DNA from: Kaistia soli DSM 19436
GTDB lineage: Bacteria > Pseudomonadota > Alphaproteobacteria > Rhizobiales > Kaistiaceae
Reading direction: 5' to 3'
Assembly: GCF_900129325.1 (NCBI RefSeq)
Contig: NZ_FQUP01000001.1
Location: 1,268,224-1,332,223, forward strand
Length of the DNA stretch: 64,000 nt
The translations under genes and the position numbers were made by a program. Numbering within the stretch: position 1 is the first letter of the stretch; each line of letters starts with the position of its first letter. The notes beneath the pieces are model-generated. The model saw only the letters and a program-made list of their open reading frames with translations, ran no database searches and was not told where the DNA came from. Shown here piece after piece: positions 25,349 to 36,395 of this stretch.

Positions 25349-27895
25349 TCAGTTGTTGGCATTCCGCAAGCTAGCGTCGAGTTTGGCCTGGAGCGTTGCC
25401 GCCTGCTCCGGCGTCAGCTTCGGCGGATCGATGGTGATCTTCAGGCCGTCAATCGTGCCGGCGAAGTCGAACGGCACCTGGTAGTCGGGGCTGACGGCCG
25501 TCAGCGTGTCGGCGCCGATATCAAAGCTCTCGTCGATCGGCATCAGCAGCGGGATGGTCTGATCCATCTTCTGCTCCGCCACGACCGCACCATCCACCTT
25601 GAAGGTGCCCATGCCGCCATGACCGATCCCCGAAGTGTCGTTGAAGGCAAGCGTTGCGAATCCGAGACCGTCATAGGCGAAGTCAAATTCGAGCGTGTGC
25701 TTTCCGGGTGCCAGCGCGGAGGGTCCCTCCCAGCGCATCTGCTTCAATCCAAGCAAGTTCCAGACAAAGACCGGCTTGCCCTTGAGCAGATAGAGCCCAT
25801 AGCCGCCGAACCGGCCGCCGAACGTATTGATCATGCCTTCGGTGCCGGTCTCCGGAACCGTGATGTCGGCCTTGATCGTGTAGGATGTGTTGAGCACGTT
25901 GGGAGCCGACGAACGCGGTATGCCGGTCAGGCGGCGGCCCGAATAGTCGAATTCCGTCCGGCCGGCGGTGACGCTCGGCCGTGGAGCGACGAGACGTGTC
26001 GCCAGGGAAGAATCGAGCGGCAACACCTGATGGCTGGCCAGTTCGGTCCACAGCCGGTCCTGCATTTCGCGAAGCTTGTCGGGATTCGTGGCGGCAACAT
26101 CGGTATTTTGCGTCCAGTCCTTGCTCGTGTCGTAGAGTTCCCACTTGAAGGCATTGGACGGAGCCGCGATTGCAGGACCGGACAGGTTCCAAGGATCGTT
26201 GAGCGGGGGGGTCGACAGCATCCAGCCGTCATGCCAGAGCGCCCGCATGCCAAACATCTCGAAATACTGCGTGCGGTGCCGGGTCGGCGAGTCGGTATTC
26301 GCCTTGTCGAAGGTATATGCGAGGCTCGTGCCTTCGATCGGCTTCTGGGCAACGCCATCGACGACGGCGGGGGCCGGAATGCCGGTTGCTTCAAGCAAAG
26401 TCGGCACGATGTCGATCACATGGGCGAATTGGTTGCGGACGCCACCTTTGTCCTTGATCACTGCCGGCCAGGAGATGGCCATTCCCTGACGCGTTCCGCC
26501 GAAATAGGACGCGATCTGCTTGGTCCACTTGAACGGCGTGTCGAAGGCCCAGGCCCATGGGACGGCCATGTGGGGATAAGTCTGGTCTGTGCCCCAGGCG
26601 TCGTACCACTTCATCTGCGCGGCGACCGGAAGATAGACGCCGTTGAAGACGAGCCCCTCGTTCGGCGTTCCATTCGGCGTCCCCTCCGCGGAGGCGCCAT
26701 TGTCGCCGCTGATATAGATGATCAGCGTGTTGTCGAGCTTGCCCATGTCCTGGACGGCCTGGATCACCCGTCCGATCTCATGGTCGGTATAGGCGAGATA
26801 GGCGGCATAGACTTCGGCCTGGCGGATAAAGAGCTTCTTGTCCTCGTCGCCAAGCTGGTCCCAGTTCTTGAGAAGTCCGTCCGGCCAAGCGGTCAGCTGG
26901 GCAGATTGCGGAATGACGCCGAGTTTCTTTTGGTTGGCGAAGATCGTGTCGCGAAGATTATTCCAGCCGCCATCAAAGAGATGCATCGCGTGGATCTTGT
27001 CGATCCATTCCGGCGTCGGATGATGCGGCGCATGCGTGCCGCCCGGAACATAATAAAGGAAGAATGGCAGCGTCGGATCGATGGAGTTCAACTGGTCCAT
27101 CCAGCCAATGGCATCATCCGCCATTGCGGTGATCAGGTTCCACTGCGGATGTCCTTGGAAGGGATAGATCTGCGTGGTGTCCAGGAAAAGGTTCGGCTGC
27201 CACTGGCTCGTATCGCCGCCATTGAAGCCGTAATAGTGTTGGAAGCCCAAGCCATTCGGCCACTGGTCGAACGGGCCGGCCTGGCTCTGGGCATAATCGG
27301 GCGTGTTATGGTTCTTGCCGATCCAGGCCGTGCGATAGCCGTTTTCGAGCAGAATCCGCCCAATGGTTGCGTTCTCGGGCCCGATCGTGGCGTTGTAGCC
27401 CGGAAAGCCGGTCGACTGTTCAGCCACCACGCCGAACCCGACCGAATGGTGGTTCTTGCCGGTGATGAGGGCGGCGCGGGTTGGCGAGCAGAGCGCGGTC
27501 GAGTGGAAGTTCGTATAGCGCAGACCGTCCGCCGCGATGCGATCGAGCGAAGGCGTCGGAATGACCCCGCCGAACGTCGAGGGCGCCGAGAAGCCGACAT
27601 CATCCGTCATGATCAACAGAATGTTCGGTGCGCCCTTGGGCGGCACGATGCGCGGCGCCCAGGCTGGAACGGACTGCAATGCGTTGAGATCGATATGGCC
27701 GGCAAAGGGCGTTGGCGGATTGGGCAGGACACGGCCGTCAACCGTGGTCGTGGCACCTGGGCTTCCCGGCACACCGCTCGCCTGCAACGCCTCTGGTTGT
27801 CCTGCTGGCAAGCCTGCCGACTGCGCCCAAGCGGCCGGCACGAACGCCAGCAGCACCAGCGCGACCATGATCATTCGTGGCCTCGAAGCGTTCAT
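25349..27895 (-). CDS. Exported arylsulfatase (type I, formylglycine)
   Basis: 848 aa from ATG 27895. Signal peptide at residues 1-25 (MIMVALVLLAFVPAAWAQ, cut after AWA). Sulfatase core: ILLIMTDDVGF (metal Asp pair), CSPTR at Cys136 that becomes formylglycine, then AALITGKNHHSVG, and GDNGAS late in the domain. The C-terminal 200 residues (RLTGIPRSSAPN to KITIDPPKLT) form a beta-rich extension as in large periplasmic arylsulfatases. It cleaves sulfate esters in the periplasm and needs a formylglycine-generating step not encoded here. It may connect with the ssu operon at 45.9-49.7 kb in sulfur supply. Confidence 0.9.
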   Translation of the reverse strand: MNASRPRMIMVALVLLAFVPAAWAQSAGLPAGQPEALQASGVPGSPGATTTVDGRVLPNPPTPFAGHIDLNALQSVPAWAPRIVPPKGAPNILLIMTDDVGFSAPSTFGGVIPTPSLDRIAADGLRYTNFHSTALCSPTRAALITGKNHHSVGFGVVAEQSTGFPGYNATIGPENATIGRILLENGYRTAWIGKNHNTPDYAQSQAGPFDQWPNGLGFQHYYGFNGGDTSQWQPNLFLDTTQIYPFQGHPQWNLITAMADDAIGWMDQLNSIDPTLPFFLYYVPGGTHAPHHPTPEWIDKIHAMHLFDGGWNNLRDTIFANQKKLGVIPQSAQLTAWPDGLLKNWDQLGDEDKKLFIRQAEVYAAYLAYTDHEIGRVIQAVQDMGKLDNTLIIYISGDNGASAEGTPNGTPNEGLVFNGVYLPVAAQMKWYDAWGTDQTYPHMAVPWAWAFDTPFKWTKQIASYFGGTRQGMAISWPAVIKDKGGVRNQFAHVIDIVPTLLEATGIPAPAVVDGVAQKPIEGTSLAYTFDKANTDSPTRHRTQYFEMFGMRALWHDGWMLSTPPLNDPWNLSGPAIAAPSNAFKWELYDTSKDWTQNTDVAATNPDKLREMQDRLWTELASHQVLPLDSSLATRLVAPRPSVTAGRTEFDYSGRRLTGIPRSSAPNVLNTSYTIKADITVPETGTEGMINTFGGRFGGYGLYLLKGKPVFVWNLLGLKQMRWEGPSALAPGKHTLEFDFAYDGLGFATLAFNDTSGIGHGGMGTFKVDGAVVAEQKMDQTIPLLMPIDESFDIGADTLTAVSPDYQVPFDFAGTIDGLKITIDPPKLTPEQAATLQAKLDASLRNANN

Positions 27896-28095
27896 GAATG
27901 TCCCCCCGGACTCCAGCCCATTGCCGGATAGCAATGCCGCGAACTTCCCTGGCTGTCCTTGCTACAGATCAAGAAACAGCCAGGGAGGGGTCACGGCATT
28001 CGGAGACAATCTTAACGCCTGCGCCAGATTCCAGTTTGCCTTTTCCCGACAGGACAGTCGTTCACTTGCCCAAGATCACGTATCGGCAGGCGCGG

Positions 28096-28608
28096 TCAGC
28101 CCGACATCACAAGAAATGCCAGGATCACGAAAGACGAAATCGCGGCGAGGACGAGAGCGACGGCCGGGGCATGCCGGAGCGGGCTGCGGTCGAATTCGTG
28201 AAGTCCATCACCGGCATCCTCGTCGAAACCTTCGGCCAGACGCGGCACGAAGCGTCGTGGCACGGGACGGGGCGAATTCCCTGCATCTGTGGTGCAGAAG
28301 AGCGGCGCGAGCGCCCATACATCCGCGGCAGGCAATCGAGCCATCGGCATCGAGGGCGTCATCGAAGCCACGAATTTTCCTGATGCCTGCACGATGGGCT
28401 CCTCGACCGTCGGCGACGGACCAAGGGTTTCGTCGCCGTCCGAAACTGATCGTGAATTGATAAGTGGGAATTTTTCCCACGTCAAGATCTCATTGCGCCG
28501 CGGTTCCTCGGTTGACCGCTCGCGGTTTGAGCCTGGGTTTGCAATCGGGATGGGCTGCCGAGGCGCTTCCTCAACAAAAAAGAGCCAAAACGGTACCGGT
28601 CGGCGCAA
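28096..28608 (-). CDS. Doubtful ORF with C-terminal membrane segment
   Basis: The frame allows 170 aa from 28608 or 88 aa from ATG 28362. Most of it is low-complexity and unconserved in appearance, but the last 25 residues (APAVALVLAAISSFVILAF) would make a good C-terminal membrane anchor. No ribosome site is obvious at either start. It could be a tail-anchored small protein or chance; the region otherwise looks non-coding. Confidence 0.25.
   Translation of the reverse strand: MRRPVPFWLFFVEEAPRQPIPIANPGSNRERSTEEPRRNEILTWEKFPLINSRSVSDGDETLGPSPTVEEPIVQASGKFVASMTPSMPMARLPAADVWALAPLFCTTDAGNSPRPVPRRFVPRLAEGFDEDAGDGLHEFDRSPLRHAPAVALVLAAISSFVILAFLVMSG
28464..28480. promoter_or_regulatory. Perfect 17-bp dyad, possible operator
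   Basis: GTGGGAA-TTT-TTCCCAC, a perfect inverted repeat with a 3-base centre in an AT-rich patch about 240 bases upstream of the dehydrogenase ATG at 28720. The size and symmetry suit a dimeric regulator site. I do not recognise the binding protein. Confidence 0.4.
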
Positions 28609-28719
28609 GAAAGTATCGGTCGGCGGACGATTGATCGTGGCTTCGGCTGGATGTGGCTCCTAGAGTTCCGGCTTGTCCCGGTTTGTCGCGAGGAGAGCGG
28701 TCCGGGAAGGGGTGGAGCC

Positions 28720-29814
28720 ATGACCAGACTGGACAGAACGATGACCGCCGTGGTTTGCCACGGTCCGCGCGACTATCGCGTCGAACGGGTCGGCAAGCCG
28801 GAACCGGGACCGCGCGAGATCGTCGTGCGTATTGCCGCCTGCGGGATCTGCGCGGGCGACTGCAAATGCTGGGCCGGCGCGCCGATGTTCTGGGGCGGGG
28901 ACAGCCCTTACGTGAAGCCGCCGGTGATCCCGGGCCACGAATTCTTCGGCACCGTTGAGGCGCTTGGCGAGGGCGCCGGCGAGTACCATGGCGTCCAGAT
29001 CGGCGACATGGCGATCGCCGAGCAGATCGTGCCATGCGACCGCTGCCGGTTCTGCCGTTCGGGGCAATACTGGATGTGCGAGGTGCACAACATCTTCGGC
29101 TTCCAGCGCCAGGTCGCCGATGGCGGCATCGCCGAATACATGCTCTATCCGGCGACGTCGATCGTCCACAAGATCCCGGCCGACATGCCGCTCGAGGACG
29201 CGGCGATCATCGAGCCGCTCTCCTGCGCCATCCACACGGTCAATCGCGGCGATATCCAGCTCGACGACGTCGTGGTGATCGCCGGCGCCGGCCCGCTCGG
29301 CTTGCTGATGACGCAGGTCGCACGCCTGAAGACGCCGAAGAAGCTCATCGTCATCGACATGGTCGACGAGCGCCTGGCACTCGCGCGGCGCTATGGCGCC
29401 GACCTCGTCATCAATCCAGGCCGCGAAGACGCCGACGCGATCGTGCGCGGGCTGACGGGCGGCTATGGCTGCGACGTCTATATTGAGAACACCGGCCACC
29501 CGAGCGGCGTGACGCAGGGCCTCAAGATGATCCGCAAGCTCGGCCGCTTCGTCGAGTTCTCTGTGTTCGGTTCGGAGACAACGGCCGACTGGTCGATCAT
29601 CGGCGACCGCAAGGAACTCGACATCCGCGGCGCCCATCTTGGTCCCTACTGCTATCCCATCGCCATCGATCTCCTGTCGCGCGGGCTCGTCACCTCCCAG
29701 GGCATCGTCACGCATTCTTATGCGCTCGAGGACTGGGATGAGGCGCTGAAGATGGCCGTTTCGCTCGACTCGATCAAAGTCCTGATGCGTCCCGGGTATC
29801 GGCCGAATACATGA
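28720..29814 (+). CDS. Zinc-dependent medium-chain alcohol/polyol dehydrogenase
   Basis: 364 aa from ATG 28720 with GGAG just before it. Catalytic zinc residues: Cys in AACGICAGD and GHEFFG. The structural zinc loop is intact (CDRCRFCRSGQYWMC). Rossmann motif VVIAGAGPLGLLMTQVA. The ILVIDM-type acidic residue after strand 2 (VIDMVDERL) points to NAD. Related enzymes oxidise erythritol-type or other sugar alcohols. It overlaps the GMC oxidoreductase gene by 4 bases (ATGA), so both steps are probably linked. Confidence 0.85.
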   Translation: MTRLDRTMTAVVCHGPRDYRVERVGKPEPGPREIVVRIAACGICAGDCKCWAGAPMFWGGDSPYVKPPVIPGHEFFGTVEALGEGAGEYHGVQIGDMAIAEQIVPCDRCRFCRSGQYWMCEVHNIFGFQRQVADGGIAEYMLYPATSIVHKIPADMPLEDAAIIEPLSCAIHTVNRGDIQLDDVVVIAGAGPLGLLMTQVARLKTPKKLIVIDMVDERLALARRYGADLVINPGREDADAIVRGLTGGYGCDVYIENTGHPSGVTQGLKMIRKLGRFVEFSVFGSETTADWSIIGDRKELDIRGAHLGPYCYPIAIDLLSRGLVTSQGIVTHSYALEDWDEALKMAVSLDSIKVLMRPGYRPNT

Positions 29815-31454
29815 GCGAAAGCTACGACTACATCATCGCGGGCGGCGGATCGGCTGCCTGCGTCGCGGCGATGCGGCTGGTGCGCGATCACGGATTCCGC
29901 GTGCTTCTGGTCGAGAGGGGCCCGGCGAAGACGGCCCGCGTGATGCGCATGCCGGCCGGATATATGAAATATCTCGGCCGCGACGACTATCTCGAGATGC
30001 ACAAGACCGCCGCACAGCCCCGGCTCGGCGGGCGGGCGCCGATCGTGCCGCAGGCGAAGGCCCTCGGCGGCGGCAGCGCTGTCAACGCGATGGTCTATAT
30101 GCGTGGCCAGCGCGAGGATTACGACGGCTGGGACGCGATGCTGGGCGGTGGGTCGGGCTGGTCCTATGACGACCTGCTGCCGCATTTCCGCACCCTCGAA
30201 CGTAACGCGAAATTCAACGATGCCTATCACGGCATCGACGGGGGCCTGCGTGTCTCCGATCCCGGCAGTCTCTGCGACACGACGCAGGACTTCATTCTTG
30301 CCGCGCAGGGCGCCGGCATCCCCTACAATCCCGATTTCAACGGCGCCCGGCAGGCGGGCGTCGGCGTGATGCAGCACACGATGGGCCTTTTGAACGGCCG
30401 CATGGAGCGCTGCGACGCCGTCACGGCCTTCCTGTCGACCGTCATAGGCGATCCACGCCTCACCGTGATCACCGGCGCCCGCGTTGACCGCATCCTGTTC
30501 ACGGGCAATCGCGCCACGGGCATCGCCTGGACTGGCCCCGGCGGTGCAGGCTCAGCCACCGCGACGCGCGAAGTTCTGGTCGCGGCCGGCAGCTACAACA
30601 CGGCGAAGCTGCTGATGCTCTCTGGCATCGGCCCGGCGGCGCATCTGCGTGAACATGGTCTTGACGTCGTCGCCGACCTTCCGGTCGGGGCCATGCTGCA
30701 GGATCATCACGAGGTCCCCGTTATCGCCACCACCAAGGCAGCGAGCGGCTATTTCGGGCAGGACCGCGGCTGGAACATGATCCGCAACGGGTTGCAGTAT
30801 CTCTTGTTCAATACCGGACCCGTGACGACGACGGGCATCGAATCCTGCCTGTTCTACGATCCGGATGGCGGCGAACGGCCAACGATCCAGCTTTATTGCG
30901 CGCCGATCGTTTATCTCGATCGCGACGTTTCCTCGGCCGAGCCGACCCATGGCGTCACCCTCACCTCATGCCTGCTGAGGCCGAAGGCGCGCGGCAGCGT
31001 CAAGCTGCGCTCTGCAGACCCGGACGCCATGCCGCTTGTCGATGCCAACTTCTTCGGCGATGCGGATGATCTCCGCCTGACCATCGCTTCGCTGCGCTTT
31101 GCGCGAAAGCTGCTCGCGACGTCGCCGCTCGCCGAAAAGATCGGCACTGAGCTGCTGCCGGGCGCGGCGACCGTCGACGACGCGGCGCTCGCCGCCTATT
31201 GCGGCAAGACGGTCAAGACCAATTACCACCCGATCGGCACGGCGCGCATGGGCCGGGACGGCGATCCGGGCGCGGTTCTGGATATCCGTCTGCGGGTGCG
31301 CGGCATCGAGGGCCTGCGGGTGATCGACTGCGCCGCGATGCCGGCGATCCCCTCAGGCAATACCAATGCACCGGTCATGGCGCTGGCCAGCCGCGCTGTG
31401 GACTTCATCGCCGCCGAAGCCAGGGCCTCCGCGCCGGCCGCAGCGGTTGCGTGA
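29811..31454 (+). CDS. GMC-family FAD oxidoreductase (choline-dehydrogenase-like)
   Basis: 547 aa. N-terminal FAD motif YIIAGGGSAACVAAMRL, then VLLVERG. GMC signature 1 is GGGSAVNAMVYMRG and signature 2 is GSYNTAKLLMLSGIGP. The catalytic His/Asn region is NYHPIGTARMG, and SGNTNAPVMALASRA closes the FAD site. The first FAD Gly motif has GGGSAA rather than GxGSAG, a mild change. It oxidises an alcohol to an aldehyde or ketone, passing electrons to oxygen or quinone. Translationally coupled to the dehydrogenase upstream. Confidence 0.85.
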   Translation: MSESYDYIIAGGGSAACVAAMRLVRDHGFRVLLVERGPAKTARVMRMPAGYMKYLGRDDYLEMHKTAAQPRLGGRAPIVPQAKALGGGSAVNAMVYMRGQREDYDGWDAMLGGGSGWSYDDLLPHFRTLERNAKFNDAYHGIDGGLRVSDPGSLCDTTQDFILAAQGAGIPYNPDFNGARQAGVGVMQHTMGLLNGRMERCDAVTAFLSTVIGDPRLTVITGARVDRILFTGNRATGIAWTGPGGAGSATATREVLVAAGSYNTAKLLMLSGIGPAAHLREHGLDVVADLPVGAMLQDHHEVPVIATTKAASGYFGQDRGWNMIRNGLQYLLFNTGPVTTTGIESCLFYDPDGGERPTIQLYCAPIVYLDRDVSSAEPTHGVTLTSCLLRPKARGSVKLRSADPDAMPLVDANFFGDADDLRLTIASLRFARKLLATSPLAEKIGTELLPGAATVDDAALAAYCGKTVKTNYHPIGTARMGRDGDPGAVLDIRLRVRGIEGLRVIDCAAMPAIPSGNTNAPVMALASRAVDFIAAEARASAPAAAVA

Positions 31455-31460
31455 CAAAAG

Positions 31461-31487
31461 CTGGGCCCGGATTTATTTCGGGCCCAG
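31461..31487 (+). terminator. Hairpin after the GMC gene
   Basis: CTGGGCCCG pairs with CGGGCCCAG around an AT-rich 9-base loop, starting seven bases after the GMC stop. No T-run follows on this strand. Probable transcript end before the AraC gene. Confidence 0.5.
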
Positions 31488-31620
31488 TAATACGCAAATG
31501 TCGCTAGAGTGACTGTCCGCTGTGACGGCCTGCCGGAGCAACGGGCGAGAACGGGAGCACGAGGCACGACAAGGCGCGAAGACAAGCGCTGCGGCCGCGG
31601 CTCGCCAGGGAGAGATGATC

Positions 31621-32544
31621 ATGGGCTTCGAGCGCCGAATCGTGCCTGATTTCGAGGTGATCGTGTGTGCACCGGAGGAATCCTTCCGGTGGAACGTGCA
31701 TGACTACCCGCACCATCTTGCCAAGTGGCACTATCATCCCGAATACGAACTTCACCTCATCCAGCACAGCGCCGGCGAGATGATGATCGGCGATTATGTG
31801 GGCGGGTTCGAGGCCGGCAGCCTGGTGCTGACCGGGCCAGGGGTGCCGCACAACTGGGTCAGTCGGATCCAGCCGGGCGAGCGCGTCGCCAATCGCGACA
31901 TGCTGATCCAGTTCAGCCAGGAATTCGCCGACAAGGTTGCCGGTCTCTGTCCCGAATTCGATGTCGTCGGGGACCTCTTCGAGGACGCGGCGCGCGGCAT
32001 CGAGTTTTCCGGCGCGACGGCCGAGGCCGGGCGGCGGCTGCTGTTGTCGATCGGCAGCGCCCATGGCGCCGCAAGGCTGCTGCTGTTCCTCGAACTGATG
32101 ACCGTTCTCGCCCGCAATCCGCGCGAACGGCGCATCCTGTCGCGGGCAGCGCCTGCGCCGGGCCAGCAGGTGCGCTCGTCCGAGAAGATCGAGACCGCCA
32201 TCACCTTCATCCTGGAGAACTCGGCGCAGCCGATCCGCTTGACGCAGCTCTCGGCCCTTTGCGGCATGGAGGCGACCGCGTTCTCGCGCTTCTTCAAGAA
32301 GCAGACGGGCCACACCTTCGCCCGCTACGTGAACTGCATGCGGGTGCACGCCGCCTGCAATCTCTTGGCAAGCTCCGACATGCCGATCACCGATATCTGC
32401 TTCGAGGTCGGCTTCAACAACATCGCCAATTTCAATCGACAATTCGTAAAGATCTGCGGACGATCGCCTTCTGCCTATCGCCGGGATGCGCGCCGCATCG
32501 GGCAGGCGCCGCGGCCGGAGGCTCTTGCCGAGGTCAGAGTCTAG
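31621..32544 (+). CDS. AraC-family regulator with cupin N-terminal domain
   Basis: 307 aa; ATG 31621 is chosen because AGGGAG lies at the right distance (ATG 31615 is too close). The N-terminal cupin (residues 20-110) reads HHLAKWHYHPEYELHLIQHSAG and VLTGPGVPHNWVS. The C-terminal helix-turn-helix pair ends with ITDICFEVGFNNIANFNRQFVK and GRSPSAYRR. Such proteins sense sugars or polyols. Its place between the dehydrogenase pair and the ABC operon suggests it activates one or both. Confidence 0.85.
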   Translation: MGFERRIVPDFEVIVCAPEESFRWNVHDYPHHLAKWHYHPEYELHLIQHSAGEMMIGDYVGGFEAGSLVLTGPGVPHNWVSRIQPGERVANRDMLIQFSQEFADKVAGLCPEFDVVGDLFEDAARGIEFSGATAEAGRRLLLSIGSAHGAARLLLFLELMTVLARNPRERRILSRAAPAPGQQVRSSEKIETAITFILENSAQPIRLTQLSALCGMEATAFSRFFKKQTGHTFARYVNCMRVHAACNLLASSDMPITDICFEVGFNNIANFNRQFVKICGRSPSAYRRDARRIGQAPRPEALAEVRV

Positions 32545-32557
32545 TTTCTTGGCCCAC

Positions 32558-32578
32558 TTTGCTGCGCCTGGCAGCAAA
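32558..32578. terminator. Hairpin downstream of the AraC gene
   Basis: TTTGCTGC-GCCTG-GCAGCAAA, a perfect 8-bp inverted repeat 13 bases past the AraC stop and 260 bases before the binding-protein gene. No T-run follows. It could be a weak terminator or an operator for the transporter operon. The rest of 32579-32839 is the operon's promoter region without other clear sites. Confidence 0.35.
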
Positions 32579-32839
32579 ATTGTACAGATGCGGTTTCGAA
32601 TGTGCGTAGCAAGGAAACAGACCCTCTCCTAGAGTCGAGATCGAGCAGCCTCTATCGGAATACACGAGGCTTGGAGGAAGTCGGGCTGCTCGGGACCAAA
32701 GTTCAATCGGGCGTGTTTCCCTGAACTCGGGGAATAAAGACAACAAGGGCAGGCTTTGCTTCGGATGGCGTGTTGATCGCCGCGTCCGTCGAGGCTGAAT
32801 CTTTGTCCGTCGCGCCACGAAATCGAGGGAGGACATGGA

Positions 32840-34273
<1,434 letters not shown>

Positions 34274-34316
34274 GCCGAACGTCCGGCGCGGTCCGAACGG
34301 ATCGCGCCGGCCCCTC

Positions 34317-34350
34317 GCGCGAGCCGTCTCCCTGTCGGCTCGCGCCCTTT
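34317..34350 (+). terminator. Intra-operon hairpin after the binding-protein gene
   Basis: GCGCGAGCCG pairs with CGGCTCGCGC around a 9-base loop, followed by CCTTTTACC. Located between the binding-protein stop (34273) and the first permease (34383), it fits the common arrangement in which a partial terminator or mRNA stabiliser gives more binding protein than permease. Confidence 0.6.
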
Positions 34351-34382
34351 TACCGCCCGGCCGTCTCAGGAGACCTCGCTCC

Positions 34383-35264
34383 ATGCGCCCCCAATCCGTC
34401 GGCTGGCTGTTCATGGCTCCGACCCTCGTCATCCTTTTCGTCTTCGGTGTGCTGCCGTTCGTCTATGTGCTGGTCATCTCGTTTTTTGACTGGAACTCGT
34501 TCGCGGCCGACCCGACGATGCGCTTCAGCGGCGTGCAGAACTATCGCGACCTGGTGTTCGACACCGGCTATCTGATGTCGCTCTGGAACACGCTGAAGTT
34601 CGGCGTCTTCGCCGTGGCGAGCGAGATCGTGCTTGGCTATTTCCTGGCCCAGCTGTTCATGCGGAACTTCCCGCTGAAGAGCTTCTTCCGCACCATTCAC
34701 ACGCTGCCGCTGATGATCGCGCCGGTCGCCGTCGGCGCGACGTGGCGGCTGATGACTGTTCCGGGGCTCGGACCGATCCCCTATTATCTCGATAAGTGGT
34801 TCGGCTACGACTATCTGATCAGTCGCTATGCGGGGCAGGCCTTCTTCACCACCGTCGTGATGGATGTCTGGCACTGGACGCCGCTCGTCACGCTGACACT
34901 CCTCGCCGCCCTCTCGTCGATGCCGAAGGAGCCGTTCGAGCAGGCCCAGATCGACGGCGCCAACAAGCTGCAGACCTTCTGGTACGTGACGCTGCCGCTC
35001 CTGAAACCCGCAATCCTCGCGGCGGTGTTCATCCGCCTGATGGATGCCATGCGCACCGTCGACGAGGTCTGGATGCTCACGGGCGGCGGACCTGCCGCGG
35101 CGACACGCTATGTCGGCCTCTATATCTGGCGCGTCGTATTCCCGAAGACCGATTACGGCTACGGCTCGGCGATGTCCCTGATCACCCTCTATCTCACCAT
35201 CGTGATGTGCTGGCTGCTCTATGCCGGTCTTGTCGCCCGCCGCGATCTGAGGAAACCCGAATGA
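34383..35264 (+). CDS. Sugar ABC transporter permease (MalF/UgpA type)
   Basis: 293 aa with six membrane helices. It begins [34 protein letters not shown], the usual first helix of this family. The cytoplasmic coupling loop is [27 protein letters not shown], close to the EAA-x3-G consensus. Pairs with the permease at 35261 to form the channel. The operon has no ATPase gene. Confidence 0.9.
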   Translation: MRPQSVGWLFMAPTLVILFVFGVLPFVYVLVISFFDWNSFAADPTMRFSGVQNYRDLVFDTGYLMSLWNTLKFGVFAVASEIVLGYFLAQLFMRNFPLKSFFRTIHTLPLMIAPVAVGATWRLMTVPGLGPIPYYLDKWFGYDYLISRYAGQAFFTTVVMDVWHWTPLVTLTLLAALSSMPKEPFEQAQIDGANKLQTFWYVTLPLLKPAILAAVFIRLMDAMRTVDEVWMLTGGGPAAATRYVGLYIWRVVFPKTDYGYGSAMSLITLYLTIVMCWLLYAGLVARRDLRKPE

Positions 35265-36097
35265 AGCGCGACCGCAAAGGCCTGTCCCTGCTGTTCTGGC
35301 TCTTCTCCAGCCTGATCACGCTGTTCCCGATCTACTGGATGTTCGTCGTATCGGCGAAGAGCCGCGTCGAGCTGTTCGGCGCCCCAACCTTCCTGATCAA
35401 AAGCTTCTTCTCCGAGAATTACTGGGCGACGCTGACCAATACGAGTTTCCAGGGCTACATGTTCAATTCGATCGTCATCGCGACGTCGAACGCCCTGCTC
35501 GTGACGACGCTGTCGCTGTTCGCGACCTATGCCCTTTCCCGCTACAAGCTGTCGGGCAAGGAAAACATCTTTTTCTGGACGATCACCAACCGCATGGCGC
35601 CGCCGGCGGCCTTCCTGCTGCCGCTGTTCCTGCTCTACACGCAGGTGTTCGTCGTCGGCGACTGGAAGATGTTCGACACGCGCATCGGCCTGATCCTGCT
35701 CTACTGCGTCTTCAACCTGCCCTTCGCGATCTGGACCATGCGCGGCGTCGTCGACGCCATTCCGCAGGAACTCGACGAGGCCGCCTTCGTGGACGGCGCC
35801 AGCACCTGGCAGGTGATCCTCCATGTCATCCTGCCGCTGGCGCGGCCGGGCCTTGCCGTCACCGGCATCCTGACCTGGGTGTTCGCCTGGAACGAATATC
35901 TCTTCGCCGCGACGCTGACGAGCGTGCATGCCCGCACCATCACCACGGGTCTCGCCGAATTCGTCACCGTGACCGGCACCAACTGGGGCCAGATGGCGGC
36001 CACCGCGATGCTGACGCTCATTCCTGCGATCATTTTCCTGTCGCTGGTGCAGAAGCATATCGTCGCGGGCCTGACCTTCGGCGCCGTCAAGGGATGA
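35261..36097 (+). CDS. Sugar ABC transporter permease (MalG/UgpE type)
   Basis: 278 aa; ATG 35261 overlaps the previous stop (ATGA). Six helices starting [24 protein letters not shown]. Coupling loop [31 protein letters not shown] carries EAA...G, and [12 protein letters not shown] precedes the last helices. Forms the transmembrane unit with the MalF-type partner. The stop overlaps the next small gene by 4 bases. Confidence 0.9.
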   Translation: MKRDRKGLSLLFWLFSSLITLFPIYWMFVVSAKSRVELFGAPTFLIKSFFSENYWATLTNTSFQGYMFNSIVIATSNALLVTTLSLFATYALSRYKLSGKENIFFWTITNRMAPPAAFLLPLFLLYTQVFVVGDWKMFDTRIGLILLYCVFNLPFAIWTMRGVVDAIPQELDEAAFVDGASTWQVILHVILPLARPGLAVTGILTWVFAWNEYLFAATLTSVHARTITTGLAEFVTVTGTNWGQMAATAMLTLIPAIIFLSLVQKHIVAGLTFGAVKG

Positions 36098-36309
36098 CCG
36101 CAATGAGTGACGACGTTCCTCTCCGCCGCGCCGCGCCGCAGGGTTTCCTGCCGATCCATACAAATGCCTTCGACCGGGTGTTCGTCTCGGTCGTGTGCTT
36201 CGTCGCCATCCATCTCTTCTGGATGCGCTTTCTCGAACAGGACATTTCGCTTTATGTGGCGACGGTGCTGTCCGTGATCCTCGGAGCCATCATCATCGCC
36301 CGCGGCTGA
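36094..36309 (+). CDS. Small two-helix membrane protein in ABC operon
   Basis: 71 aa, starting ATGA over the permease stop, so translation is coupled. Polar N-terminus, then two hydrophobic segments: [20 protein letters not shown] (about 29-48) and [18 protein letters not shown] (54-71). It stands where an ATPase gene would normally be. Small membrane proteins of unknown role occur in several polyol ABC operons (DUF2160 next to glycerol transporters is one example); this one is shorter and I cannot assign it to that family. Confidence 0.7.
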   Translation: MTAMSDDVPLRRAAPQGFLPIHTNAFDRVFVSVVCFVAIHLFWMRFLEQDISLYVATVLSVILGAIIIARG

Positions 36310-36395
36310 CCTTTTCGAGGCCGGCGCATGCGGCAACCGATTCAACCAAAGCGGCTCGCGGGCCTTCCCGCGCCGCGCCAATTGGAGTGACGACC

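Larger units (their letters stand above)
27896..28719. other. Long intergenic region upstream of sulfatase and dehydrogenase genes
   Basis: About 820 bases between divergent genes. It contains one doubtful minus-strand frame (28096-28608) and an AT-richer zone at 28440-28660 with a clear 17-bp dyad at 28464-28480. Otherwise I see nothing assignable. Confidence 0.4.

Noticed and set aside
25619-27931. A 770-codon open frame on the plus strand opposite the arylsulfatase gene
   Set aside because: High GC and biased third positions leave the antisense frame open. The minus strand has the signal peptide, CSPTR motif and full sulfatase homology, while the antisense product has no recognisable domain.
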